Assembly (NCBI GenBank): GCA_958295835.1
Contig: OY282378.1
Location: 3,125,694 to 3,189,693, forward strand
Source: an uncultured Gammaproteobacteria bacterium
GTDB taxonomy: Bacteria; Pseudomonadota; Gammaproteobacteria; HK1
DNA: 64,000 nt
Direction: 5' to 3'
Shown here: positions 53,638 through 61,427 of the stretch, piece after piece
How positions within the stretch are numbered: position 1 is the first letter of the stretch
How the letters are laid out: every line of letters starts with the position of its first letter
Translations under genes and position numbers: made by a program
Notes under the pieces: generated by a model
The model's database searches: none
What the model was told of the DNA's origin: nothing
Seen by the model: only the letters and a program-made list of their open reading frames with translations

Positions 53638-53936
53638 CGGAGAGGGGTCTCCTCCAGGTCGGGGAGCCGGGGGCGGGGCCGAGAGTGGCCGTCGAGCATC
53701 GGGCCGGACCGGATACCGTCCATTGAATCATCCGTCCGATGTACACGGCCGACCTTGAGCACACCCTCGGTGGCGCTGCGCTAGCGCGCGCCGTCCGGCG
53801 TTGCGGCAAGCATACCGCAAGCGGACACGCTACCCTTCCCTGCGGACGGGTCGCCACTGCGCCCATATACCCCGACCATACGGCCGACCCCGGCCCTCGG
53901 GCGGGACATCCCGACCATGCACAGAGGGAGCCGCGC

Positions 53937-54278
53937 ATGACGACAAGCGTGCCCGAAGTCACCGGATATCACGCCCACATCTACTACGACGAAGCGAGTC
54001 GCGCCGACGCCGCCCTGGTGCGCACGGCCCTCGACGGACGCTTCACGGTGAAGCTCGGCCGGTGGCGGGACGAACCGGTCGGACCGCACCCCGAACCGAT
54101 GTACCAGGTCGCTTTCGCACCCGATCGATTCGACGGAATCGTGCAATGGCTGATGCTCAACCGCCGCGGGCTCACGGTGTTCGTGCACCCGGAGACCGGA
54201 CACGATCTCGAAGACCATCGCGATCGGGCGCTGTGGATGGGACGCATGCTCGATCTGAACCTCGACGTGCTCGGGTGA
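53937..54278 (+). CDS. DOPA 4,5-dioxygenase family protein
   Basis: A 113-residue protein of the DOPA-dioxygenase-like family: ITGYHAHIYYDE-like start (VTGYHAHIYYDEASRADAA), GPHPEPMYQVAF, and NRRGLTVFVHPETGHDLED with the conserved histidines. Family members include extradiol DOPA dioxygenases and many uncharacterised bacterial proteins, so the substrate is unknown. The length is normal for the bacterial group. GAGGGAG precedes the ATG at 53937. It stands alone. Confidence 0.85.
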   Translation: MTTSVPEVTGYHAHIYYDEASRADAALVRTALDGRFTVKLGRWRDEPVGPHPEPMYQVAFAPDRFDGIVQWLMLNRRGLTVFVHPETGHDLEDHRDRALWMGRMLDLNLDVLG

Positions 54279-54523
54279 GCCCTGGAGATCAGCGCCAGCG
54301 CTTCGATCGTCGATGAACGTGCGCGCTCGGTCGCACGTACCGCACGTGTGGAAGAAGGACTGCGAGTCGATGTCCTGGAAAGTCCCGTTTCAGCTTCAGA
54401 TTCGACAGCACGCTCAGCCGGACCGGGCGTGCGTTCACACCGCCGGAGCATCGGTACGTCCGTGACGGCATTGTCACTTTCGGGAATAATCCGATCGTCC
54501 ATGCCGCACGGGAGGACGGCTCG

Positions 54524-54838
54524 ATGAGCCGCTGGGCGGAAATCGCGACGGTCATCGGGCCCGTGCTCGTGGCTGCCGGGGTGCTGGCCGGCGGCACCCG
54601 ATGGGCGGTAGAGAATGCTGTCGAGCCACCGCGTGCCGAGGTGCGCGATCTGCGCCAGGACGTCGGCAACCTCCGGGAAGACGTCCATCAGGATATTGGC
54701 GAGCGTCGAGAAGGAAACCACAGGCTTGATGCTCCTGTGGCTCGCCTTGAAGAAGGCCGGCGGGTCATCGTCATGCGGCTGGAGCGTGTCGAGAGCCGCC
54801 TTGACAGCATCGAGGCGCAGAAGGTGGCGGCACGGTGA
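54524..54838 (+). CDS. Small membrane-anchored coiled-coil protein
   Basis: A 104-residue protein with one N-terminal membrane helix (IATVIGPVLVAAGVLAGGTR) followed by a charged region with heptad-like repeats (VRDLRQDVGNLREDVHQDIG, VIVMRLERVESRLDSI) suggesting a coiled coil. It resembles small hypothetical proteins that accompany mobile or stress genes, but I do not recognise a family. Its stop codon overlaps the GTG of the next gene (GTGA), so the two are translationally coupled. Confidence 0.6.
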   Translation: MSRWAEIATVIGPVLVAAGVLAGGTRWAVENAVEPPRAEVRDLRQDVGNLREDVHQDIGERREGNHRLDAPVARLEEGRRVIVMRLERVESRLDSIEAQKVAAR

Positions 54839-55779
54839 GGAAGGAGGAGACACCGGCCGAGGCCAAACGGGCGATCCTGGACTACTGCCTGGGAAAGGGC
54901 GCCCTGGCCGCAGGGGTCGCCGATCTCGAAGCGATCGAGCGGATTGCGCCGGCGGGGCACCGGCCGAGCGACCTGATGCCGCGGGTCCGCTCCGTCATCT
55001 CGCTCGGGGTCGGGGGGCAGACGCAAGGGGCCTGGACCGTTCCCGCCAAGGCCATGGCCTATTTCGGGAGCACCGAGACCCGCGCCTATGCCATTGCCTA
55101 TGGCTGCGCGTTCTTCATCGAGAGCCGGTTCGGCGCACGATCCATCTACTGTCCGCCCGACCTCGACAACGAATCGGGTCCGCGGGTGCCGTTGCAGAGC
55201 CTGAAGCTGCACGCGGAGCTTGCCGGGCTCGGCGCCCGTTCGCTTGCCGGGGACATCCTGCTGCATCCCGAGTTCGGTTACATGTACTTCGCCTCCGTCT
55301 TCACCGAGCTGGAGCTGCCGCCGGACGCACCGATGGCGGAGAACCCCTGCCCCCACGTGTCCTGCGTCGCGCTGTTCCGCAGGACCGGTCAGACCCCGTG
55401 CATGAAGTTCTGTCCCGTGCAATGCCTCTCCGGGGACATCGACGAGCACGGCCGCCAGGCCGAGATGCACTACGACATGGCCGCCTGCGCCGAGATGTCG
55501 GAGCAGTACGAGGCGCTTCCCCGCATGCTGGATCAGGCGATCGCGGCCGGGGATGCGGCCGAGCGGGAAGCGATCCTGACCGATCTGGACAACTCCATGG
55601 CCTGGTACAAGATGAGCGTCGGCAGCGGCGGGCTCCTGGCGCAGTGTTTCGAGTGCATGCGGGTATGCCCGATCGCCATCGGCGCTCCCGGGGCCGATCC
55701 GATCCGTCGCGCCGCTCTGAACCACAGGACGGCGCCGGAGCCGGAAGGGTCGTCGGGAGGGTCATCGGAAGGGTCGTGA
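54835..55779 (+). CDS. QueG-like 4Fe-4S protein
   Basis: A 314-residue protein with cysteine groups CPHVSCVALF, CMKFCPVQC and CFECMRVCP, i.e. at least one and probably two 4Fe-4S clusters. N-terminal stretches (RPSDLMPRVRSVISLGVG, AYFGSTETRAYAIAYGCAFF) resemble the epoxyqueuosine reductase/reductive dehalogenase superfamily. It lacks a recognisable complete cobalamin motif, and its length is shorter than QueG (about 380), so a QueG function is not implied. It starts with GTG overlapping the preceding stop and ends with GTGA overlapping the next start, so it belongs to a tightly coupled operon with a membrane protein and an acyl-CoA synthetase. Confidence 0.75.
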   Translation: MRKEETPAEAKRAILDYCLGKGALAAGVADLEAIERIAPAGHRPSDLMPRVRSVISLGVGGQTQGAWTVPAKAMAYFGSTETRAYAIAYGCAFFIESRFGARSIYCPPDLDNESGPRVPLQSLKLHAELAGLGARSLAGDILLHPEFGYMYFASVFTELELPPDAPMAENPCPHVSCVALFRRTGQTPCMKFCPVQCLSGDIDEHGRQAEMHYDMAACAEMSEQYEALPRMLDQAIAAGDAAEREAILTDLDNSMAWYKMSVGSGGLLAQCFECMRVCPIAIGAPGADPIRRAALNHRTAPEPEGSSGGSSEGS

Positions 55780-57791
55780 GCCGGGGGCTTTCGAGATCCC
55801 AGATCGGCGTCACCGAGGCCATGGTGGAGGGCTTCGGCGAGACGATCTTCAGGCTGAGCCACAACCACCAACTGCGCCGGGGCGATCCGATCAGGCTGAA
55901 GGACTTCGCCGCCATCGAACGCCAGCGGGCGGACCTCGGCCTGTCCGACGCCGAGATATCCGAGCGCATCGGCCTCTCCCACGATCAGGTGACCTTCATC
56001 CGCAACCTGATCGAACGCCGCAAGATCCGCCGCAACCACTACCAGCGGCTCCTGGAGCTGGGCGGCGGCCGGCGCTTCCGCGCCGAGCGGTTCACCCCCC
56101 ATGAGCAACGTCACGGCTACAGCGAGGCGGCCATGAACCTGCGCGATGCGATGCGCTTCGACGGCGACCGCGCCGCCCTGTATCTGGAGCGGGGCTGGTG
56201 GTCGCCGGCCGACACGCTGTCCCGGTGGCTCGAAAAGGCGGCGTCGGAGACGCCGGACGCGCCCGCGATCATCGGCGGCGGGCAGAGCATGCCCTACCGT
56301 GCGCTCGCGGGGCGGGTGGCGGCGCTTGCGGGGGGACTGAAGGCGCTGGGCCTGGGCTCGGGCGACGTGGTGGCCGTGCAGTTGCCCAACCGGGCGGAGT
56401 ATCTCGTCAGCTATCTGGCGATCTGCGCGATCGGTGGAGTCATGACCACCCTCTACGTGCCCTACCGCGCCGCCGAGATGGAAACGCTATTGATCCACTC
56501 CCGCGCCCGCGCCTTCATCGGTCTGGCCGACATGGGCGACTTCAGGCCCGCCCGGACCGTGCTCGACCTGCGGAGCCGGACCGCCTCTCCGGAGCATGTC
56601 ATCGTCGTCGGGGAAGCGCCCGGCGGTGCGGGCGGCTTCGCCAATCCAGCCGAGGCCCCCGGAGGAGCCTGCGCCTTCGCCGATCTGGCCGAGGCCCCGC
56701 CGCATGAGCTGTCCGACGGCCCGGTAGCCGCCGACCCCTTCCTGCTGCTCTACACCTCGGGCACCTCGGCGCAGCCCAAGGGGGTGCCCCTCGCCTACCA
56801 GGGCATTCTCGGAAATGCTCGGCTCGGGGTGCCGGAGCACGGGATCACCGCCGGTGACCGGATCCTCTCCGCCGCCCCCTTCGGACACCTCTACGCGCTC
56901 TACAGCTTCCACCTGGCGTTGTCGGCCGGGGCGGCAACGGTCCTGCTGCCCGCCTTCACGCCACCGGATCTGACCCGGACCCTGGACGCCGAAGCGGTCA
57001 CCGTCCTGTTCGCCGCGCCCGCCCACGTCGCCGCCTGCCTCGGGGCCGGACTGTTGACCGCCGATGGGCTGTCCCGCCTGCGACTCGCGGTCCTCTCCGG
57101 CAGCGCGGTCGCGCCGGCGGTAGCGAAAGGTTTGCAGGAGCGCATGGCGAACGGGCACGTCACCCAGCTCTGGGGGATGACCGAGACCCAGGCCGGCCTG
57201 TATACGCGGCCGGGAGATCCCATCGAGACGGTCGCCGGAACGGCCGGTCGGCCCAGCCCGGGCACGGAGGTCCGGGTCGTCGGTGCGGACGATGCGGTGC
57301 TACCGGCCGGCGAGGAAGGCGAGCTCCAGATCCGGGGTCCCTTGCTGTTCCCCGGGTACTTCGACCACCCGGAGGCCAACCGCGAAGCGTTCTCTGCCGG
57401 CGGCTGGTTCCGCACCGGCGATCTCGCGGTCGTCACCGGGGAAGGGAACGTCGCCATCACCGGACGATGCAAGGACGTCATCAACCGCGGCGGAATCAAG
57501 TACAACCCCCGCGACGTCGAAGACCTGCTCGCCGCGCATCCGCAAATCGACATGGCGGCGATCGTGCCGGTGCCGGACCCGGTGCTGGGGGAGCGCGCCT
57601 GCTGCTGCATCACCGTGGCCAGCGACGCGGCGCCGACCCTGGAGGCCGTCTGCGCGTACCTGGACGAGCACGGCGTGGCCAAGGTCCGATGGCCGGAACG
57701 CCTGGAGGTGCTCGATACGATGCCGCTGACCGCGACCCGCAAGATCATCAAGGGCAGGCTGATCCCGCATCTGCAACGCGCGATGCCTTGA
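55776..57791 (+). CDS. AMP-forming acyl-CoA synthetase with N-terminal helical extension
   Basis: A 671-residue adenylate-forming enzyme. Core motifs are LLYTSGTSAQPKGVPLAYQG (P-loop), QLWGMTETQ (A5), GWFRTGDLAVVTGEGN (A7), GRCKDVINRGGIKYNPRDVE (A8) and the C-terminal TRKIIKGRL with the catalytic Lys. It should activate a carboxylic acid to its CoA thioester. Residues 1-140 are extra compared with most ligases and include LGLSDAEISERIGLSHDQV, which reads like a helix-turn-helix. Similar leaders occur in some proteobacterial ligases, function unknown. Start is GTG at 55776, overlapping the previous stop. Confidence 0.85.
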   Translation: MSRGLSRSQIGVTEAMVEGFGETIFRLSHNHQLRRGDPIRLKDFAAIERQRADLGLSDAEISERIGLSHDQVTFIRNLIERRKIRRNHYQRLLELGGGRRFRAERFTPHEQRHGYSEAAMNLRDAMRFDGDRAALYLERGWWSPADTLSRWLEKAASETPDAPAIIGGGQSMPYRALAGRVAALAGGLKALGLGSGDVVAVQLPNRAEYLVSYLAICAIGGVMTTLYVPYRAAEMETLLIHSRARAFIGLADMGDFRPARTVLDLRSRTASPEHVIVVGEAPGGAGGFANPAEAPGGACAFADLAEAPPHELSDGPVAADPFLLLYTSGTSAQPKGVPLAYQGILGNARLGVPEHGITAGDRILSAAPFGHLYALYSFHLALSAGAATVLLPAFTPPDLTRTLDAEAVTVLFAAPAHVAACLGAGLLTADGLSRLRLAVLSGSAVAPAVAKGLQERMANGHVTQLWGMTETQAGLYTRPGDPIETVAGTAGRPSPGTEVRVVGADDAVLPAGEEGELQIRGPLLFPGYFDHPEANREAFSAGGWFRTGDLAVVTGEGNVAITGRCKDVINRGGIKYNPRDVEDLLAAHPQIDMAAIVPVPDPVLGERACCCITVASDAAPTLEAVCAYLDEHGVAKVRWPERLEVLDTMPLTATRKIIKGRLIPHLQRAMP

Positions 57792-58002
57792 ACAGCGACC
57801 GGTGCGCAGCGTCCGGAGAGCCTGCCGCCGGCCGCCCGCGGGCCGTCCTTCTTCCTCGGCGCCTTCCGAAAAACCGTCGGTCCTCGTTCCCGGTTTCAGG
57901 ACGCGCGGGGCTCGGCCGATGGAATCCGCGCGTGTCGAAGCGCGTCGGGGATTCTCCTGCCGAGGCGGTGATGGAGCTTCCCGGCTCGGGGGAGGCGCCG
58001 GA

Positions 58003-58833
58003 TCAGCGCTCCGGAAAGACCTCGCGCAACGTTCTCGACGGCGCCTCGTCGAGACGGACGACGTCACCACCGAGCGAGCCGCCGGCCGCCGGATAGAGCG
58101 AGCGCACCAGCGGATCGTGGCCCGGCACCACGTGATCCTCGCTGTCGGCGAGCGACTCGAACTTCCCGTAGCTCTCGAGGAGATCGTCCCGCGACCAGCA
58201 GATCGCGAACGGGATCCGCCGTACCCAGTGTTCGTAGTAGTGCGAAGCGTCGGAGGCGAGCAGCACCCATCCCCGCCGGGTGGGCACACGGACCGACTGC
58301 ATGCCCATCGTATGCCCGGGCATGCGATGCACGGTGACGCCGGGGGCGATCTCGCCGTCCTCCCGATGGAAGGCGACGCGCTTCTCGAACAGCCGGTGCA
58401 CCAGCTCCGCGACGTGATCCGCCGAGTACGCCTGACGCTCGCCGTCGTCGAGCATCCAGCGCCCGGTCGCGAACTGCATCTCGGATTCCTGGACGTGGAA
58501 CCTCGCGGTCGGAAAGTCGCCCAGCGTCCCCGCATGGTCGTAATGCAGGTGGGTGATCACCACGTCCTCGACGCTCGTCGCATCGACGCCGACGCTTGCG
58601 AGCGCCTGTGACGGAAGCCGTATCACTCGGCGGTCGCGGCGCGCCGCCTCGGCGTGGTCGAACCCGGTATCCACCACGACGGTGCGGTTCGCGTTGCGGA
58701 TGACCCATACGAAGAAGTCCATCGGCATCGGGGTGTCGTGCGCATCGACCGGTTCGAGGAAGTTCTCCTGCCGCATGCGCTCGGGGCGCTCGGCGTAGCG
58801 GAGTGCAAGGACTTCGTAGGTTTCGTGACCCAT
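58003..58833 (-). CDS. MBL-fold metallo-hydrolase, AHL-lactonase-like
   Basis: A 276-residue metallo-beta-lactamase-fold protein. The metal site is THLHYDHAGTLGDFP (HxHxDH), with a further His in MPGHTMGMQSV, the conserved Asp in LLASDASHYYEHW and the C-terminal His in VVPGHDPLVRSLYP. The pattern and length match the N-acyl-homoserine-lactonase-like group, which includes hydrolases of lactones and esters. It is not possible to say whether quorum-sensing lactones are the substrate. It is convergent with the acyl-CoA synthetase gene and 50 bases downstream of the orphan permease on the same strand. Confidence 0.82.
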   Translation of the reverse strand: MGHETYEVLALRYAERPERMRQENFLEPVDAHDTPMPMDFFVWVIRNANRTVVVDTGFDHAEAARRDRRVIRLPSQALASVGVDATSVEDVVITHLHYDHAGTLGDFPTARFHVQESEMQFATGRWMLDDGERQAYSADHVAELVHRLFEKRVAFHREDGEIAPGVTVHRMPGHTMGMQSVRVPTRRGWVLLASDASHYYEHWVRRIPFAICWSRDDLLESYGKFESLADSEDHVVPGHDPLVRSLYPAAGGSLGGDVVRLDEAPSRTLREVFPER

Positions 58834-58883
58834 CCTGTCTTCACCCGTGGTCGTTCAGCCGGTCGCTTTCCCCGCGGCCGTCT

Positions 58884-59963
58884 TCAAGCCGCCCGGGCCG
58901 CTCCACCGGATCGGCTCCACCGGACCCGGTACAGGATCAGCGTATCGCAGGCCAGGATGAAGAACAGCAGCATGCCCTGGAAGACCTGCGCGGTCTTGTC
59001 CGAGATCCCGAGCTCCACCTGGGCCGCTTCGCCGCCGAGATAGCTGATCCCGAGCACGAGCCCCGCGAGCAGCACCCCGATCGGGTTCAGCCGCCCGAGG
59101 AAGGCCACGATGATCGCGGTGAAGCCGTAGCCCGGCGAGATGGAGGGCTGGAGCTGTCCGATCGGTCCCGCCACCTCGCACATCCCGGCGAGCCCCGCCA
59201 GCCCCCCGGCGAGGAGGAAGCAGAACCACACCATGCGGGGGCGCGAGAAGCCGCCAAAGCCGCCGGCGCGCGGCGCCTCGCCGCTCACCCGGATCTCGAA
59301 CCCCTTGAGGGTGCGGGACATGAACACGAACAGCACCAGGACCGCGACCACCGCGAGGCCCGCCCCGAGGTGCACACGCCCGTCGCCCAGGGTCGGCAGG
59401 AGCTGCCATTCCTGGAAGCTGGCCGACTGGGGGAAGTTGTAGCCGTGGGGGTCGCGCCACGGGCCGCGCACCAGCCAGTCGAGGAGGTACTGGGCGACGT
59501 AGACCAGCATGAGGCTGGTCAGGATTTCGTTCGCCCCGAAGCGGTTGCGGAGCAGGGCGGGGATCGCGGCCCACGCCGCCCCGCCGAGGATTCCGGTGGC
59601 GAACATCAGCGGCAGCACGAGCGGGGACTCCCACCCGGGCGCGAGGATCGGAATGGCGGCCCCGGCGATCGCACCGGCCGTGAGCTGGCCTTCCGCGCCG
59701 ATGTTCCAGAGATTCGCACGGAAGCAGACCGCGAGGCCGGCGCCGATCAGCACCAGCGGCGCGGTCTTCACGATGAGCTCCTCGACCGACCACAGCGTGG
59801 TCACCGGCTCGATGAAGTAGACGTAGAGCGCGTGCAGCGGGTCGAGCCCGCGCGCGGCGAAGACGATGCCGCTGGCGACGACGGTGAGCGCGATGGCGAT
59901 CAGCGGGGAAGCGACCACCATGACCCGGCTGTGCTCAGGACGCCTTTCCAGCATCAACCTCAT
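58884..59963 (-). CDS. Orphan ABC permease of the nucleoside/simple-sugar (BmpB/YufP) type
   Basis: A 359-residue permease with about nine helices: VMVVASPLIAIALTVVASGI, TAPLVLIGAGLAVCFRANLW, NIGAEGQLTAGAIAGAAI (the family signature), AIPALLRNRFGANEILTSLM and FTAIIVAFLGRLNPIGVLLA. In complete systems it is encoded with a second permease, a duplicated ATPase and a lipoprotein binding protein for nucleosides. None of these is present beside it: downstream is a metallo-hydrolase and upstream a region of decay. The gene itself is full length. The short frame just upstream ends in GRGEATA and overlaps the ATG as if it were the tail of a lost ATPase gene. Confidence 0.85.
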   Translation of the reverse strand: MRLMLERRPEHSRVMVVASPLIAIALTVVASGIVFAARGLDPLHALYVYFIEPVTTLWSVEELIVKTAPLVLIGAGLAVCFRANLWNIGAEGQLTAGAIAGAAIPILAPGWESPLVLPLMFATGILGGAAWAAIPALLRNRFGANEILTSLMLVYVAQYLLDWLVRGPWRDPHGYNFPQSASFQEWQLLPTLGDGRVHLGAGLAVVAVLVLFVFMSRTLKGFEIRVSGEAPRAGGFGGFSRPRMVWFCFLLAGGLAGLAGMCEVAGPIGQLQPSISPGYGFTAIIVAFLGRLNPIGVLLAGLVLGISYLGGEAAQVELGISDKTAQVFQGMLLFFILACDTLILYRVRWSRSGGAARAA

Positions 59964-60459
59964 GCCGTCGCCTCCCCCCGGCCCCCGGCCGCGGCGCCGC
60001 TTGCGTATGCCTCGGGTTCACCCTTCATGCGGACGACTCCCTCGTCGAACGGCTCGCGGGGTTCCCGGCCCGGCGGAGAGCCGGAACCGGACGCTTGTCG
60101 CGAGCCACTTCCCGGATGACGCATCATCCCCTCCATGAAGCGCCCGGTACATCCCGGCGAGGCGTACTCGCCGCACGCCTCGATTCGCGGGATTCCGGCC
60201 GGCCAACACCGGCCGGCCAACCCCATTCGTTGACGATGCCGTAACGCCCCACTAACGTACAGTCCGTACAGATACACGCAAGGGCCATGGGCAAGGCCAT
60301 CGCGCACTCGCACCCCGCTACGCACCGTCCGGGTGCATCGGGACGAGGATTCGATGGATCTGGCCGAGCGCCTGATCCGGGAGCACCGGATCGCGGTGAT
60401 TCCGGGCACGGCGTTCGGGATGGGCGGGGGATGCAACCGGCGCAAGGGCTTCGCAGGCG
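59964..60459. other. Degraded intergenic zone with gene scraps
   Basis: About 500 bases without an intact gene. A sigma-70-like pair TTGACG (60230-60235) and TAACGT (60253-60258), spacing 17, points toward the aminotransferase scrap and the nucleotidyltransferase pair. The stretch before it carries the possible lost ATPase tail on the minus strand. The rest is featureless. Confidence 0.5.
60312..60427 (+). pseudogene. Fragment of a PLP-dependent class I aminotransferase C-terminus
   Basis: The frame reads RTVRVHRDEDSMDLAERLIR then EHRIAVIPGTAFGMGGGC, matching the C-terminal domain of aspartate-type aminotransferases (strand, then LAERLIREH, then VIPGSAFG). Only about 35 codons survive, after which a stop-rich stretch begins. 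The bulk of the enzyme, including the PLP lysine, is missing. Confidence 0.6.
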
Positions 60460-60681
60460 ATGACTGAAGACTTGAATCCCGAGTGGCTGGCGGAGTTCGA
60501 GGCCGCGGCGCGGCGACCGCTCGCCGTGCGCTGGCGGTACGCATTCATCCATACCTATAAGCCTGTTCTCGACGACGCGGGGTATCGGTCGTTCGACACG
60601 ATGGAAGAGTACCGGCGCTGGTGCGAGGACAATCTCCCGGAGTGGCTCGGATATGGCAGCGTTCACGTACCTCCAGGCTGA
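60460..60681 (+). CDS. Small partner of a nucleotidyltransferase, unknown function
   Basis: A 73-residue acidic, aromatic-rich protein: NPEWLAEFEAAARRPLAVRW, then RYAFIHTYKPVLDDAGY and YRRWCEDNLPEWLGYG. I recognise similar short proteins encoded just before stand-alone nucleotidyltransferases, but no function is established. It overlaps the next gene by 29 bases, so the two are coupled, in the manner of toxin-antitoxin pairs. It would be the antitoxin candidate. Confidence 0.6.
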   Translation: MTEDLNPEWLAEFEAAARRPLAVRWRYAFIHTYKPVLDDAGYRSFDTMEEYRRWCEDNLPEWLGYGSVHVPPG

Positions 60682-61123
60682 GGAGATCAGGGACGCATTG
60701 CGGCGCCACGGCGTGCGGTACCTGTTCATCGGCAAGTCGGGCGCCATTCTGCACGGCTTCCCCGATACGACCCAGGACGCCGATCTGTTCGTGCAGAAAC
60801 ACCGGGAGAACGGTGCCGCACTGGTCGCGGCGCTACGCGATCTGGGGTTCGGGATCACCGCAACGCAGTGCGCCGAGATCGTGGCCGGCAAGGATTTCGT
60901 GCAGCTCAAGGACGGTCCGTTCGACCTCGATCTGGTGTTCGCGCCGGACGGAATCGAACGGTTCGAGGATGCCTACGGTCGCCACGTCGAGATAGAAGGC
61001 TTCCCCGTCTGCTCGATGGACGACATCATCGCAAGCAAGGTGGCATCCAACCGCGCCAAGGATCGTGAGTCGCTTCCCAGGCTGCGGGCGTTTCGGGACT
61101 ATCTGCGCCAGCGGGACCGGTGA
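60653..61123 (+). CDS. Nucleotidyltransferase, AbiEii-like/DUF6036 type
   Basis: A 156-residue minimal nucleotidyltransferase. The core is RRHGVRYLFIGKSGAILHG (G-[KGS]S helix) followed by TTQDADLFVQK, where the two aspartates bind metal, and GPFDLDLVFAPDG, which supplies the third acidic residue. It ends in SMDDIIASKVASNRAKDRES, a motif also seen in AbiEii-related enzymes. Such proteins transfer nucleotides to tRNA or protein targets when acting as toxins. The overlapping small gene upstream is the likely partner. Another family relic occurs at the left end of the window. Confidence 0.75.
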   Translation: MAAFTYLQAEEIRDALRRHGVRYLFIGKSGAILHGFPDTTQDADLFVQKHRENGAALVAALRDLGFGITATQCAEIVAGKDFVQLKDGPFDLDLVFAPDGIERFEDAYGRHVEIEGFPVCSMDDIIASKVASNRAKDRESLPRLRAFRDYLRQRDR

Positions 61124-61209
61124 CCCGCGATAGCTCCCCGGTGCGCCATTGGGTCTTTTGAATCGCCCCGGGTTCCCCGGCAACACCGTGGACGTGACCA
61201 CCGTCGAAG

Positions 61210-61427
61210 TTGCAGCGCGTCGAGCAGGCATGGTGTCAACTCGACAGTGGCCTGCGCTTGCGTGCGGTGTACCACCGGGTGGCGCACCGCATCCACGCAC
61301 ATATCGCGCTCTCGGTGATGGAGTTGTTGCTCGAACGCATGGCCGAACAGGCGTACGGGGACACGTGGCGCAACATGCGCGACGACCTGAAGCAGATTCA
61401 ACCAGTGCAATGTCAAGCGTTGGACTC
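61210..61427 (+). pseudogene. Transposase C-terminal remnant (IS1634/IS4-like)
   Basis: The frame encodes RVEQAWCQLDSGLRLRAVYH then RVAHRIHAHIALSVMELLLE, RMAEQAYGDTWRNMRDDL and QIQPVQ, the end of the DDE-transposase catalytic domain as in IS1634/IS4-type elements (RIEAxxRxLKSGLxLRPVYH, followed by HIxLTVLALLLERM). The 5' part is missing and the frame runs into unrelated sequence and the convergent methylase gene. No inverted repeats were identified. Confidence 0.65.

Noticed and set aside
51322..53784. An 820-codon plus-strand frame opposite the molybdoenzyme
   Set aside because: No motif, and the minus-strand protein is unambiguous.
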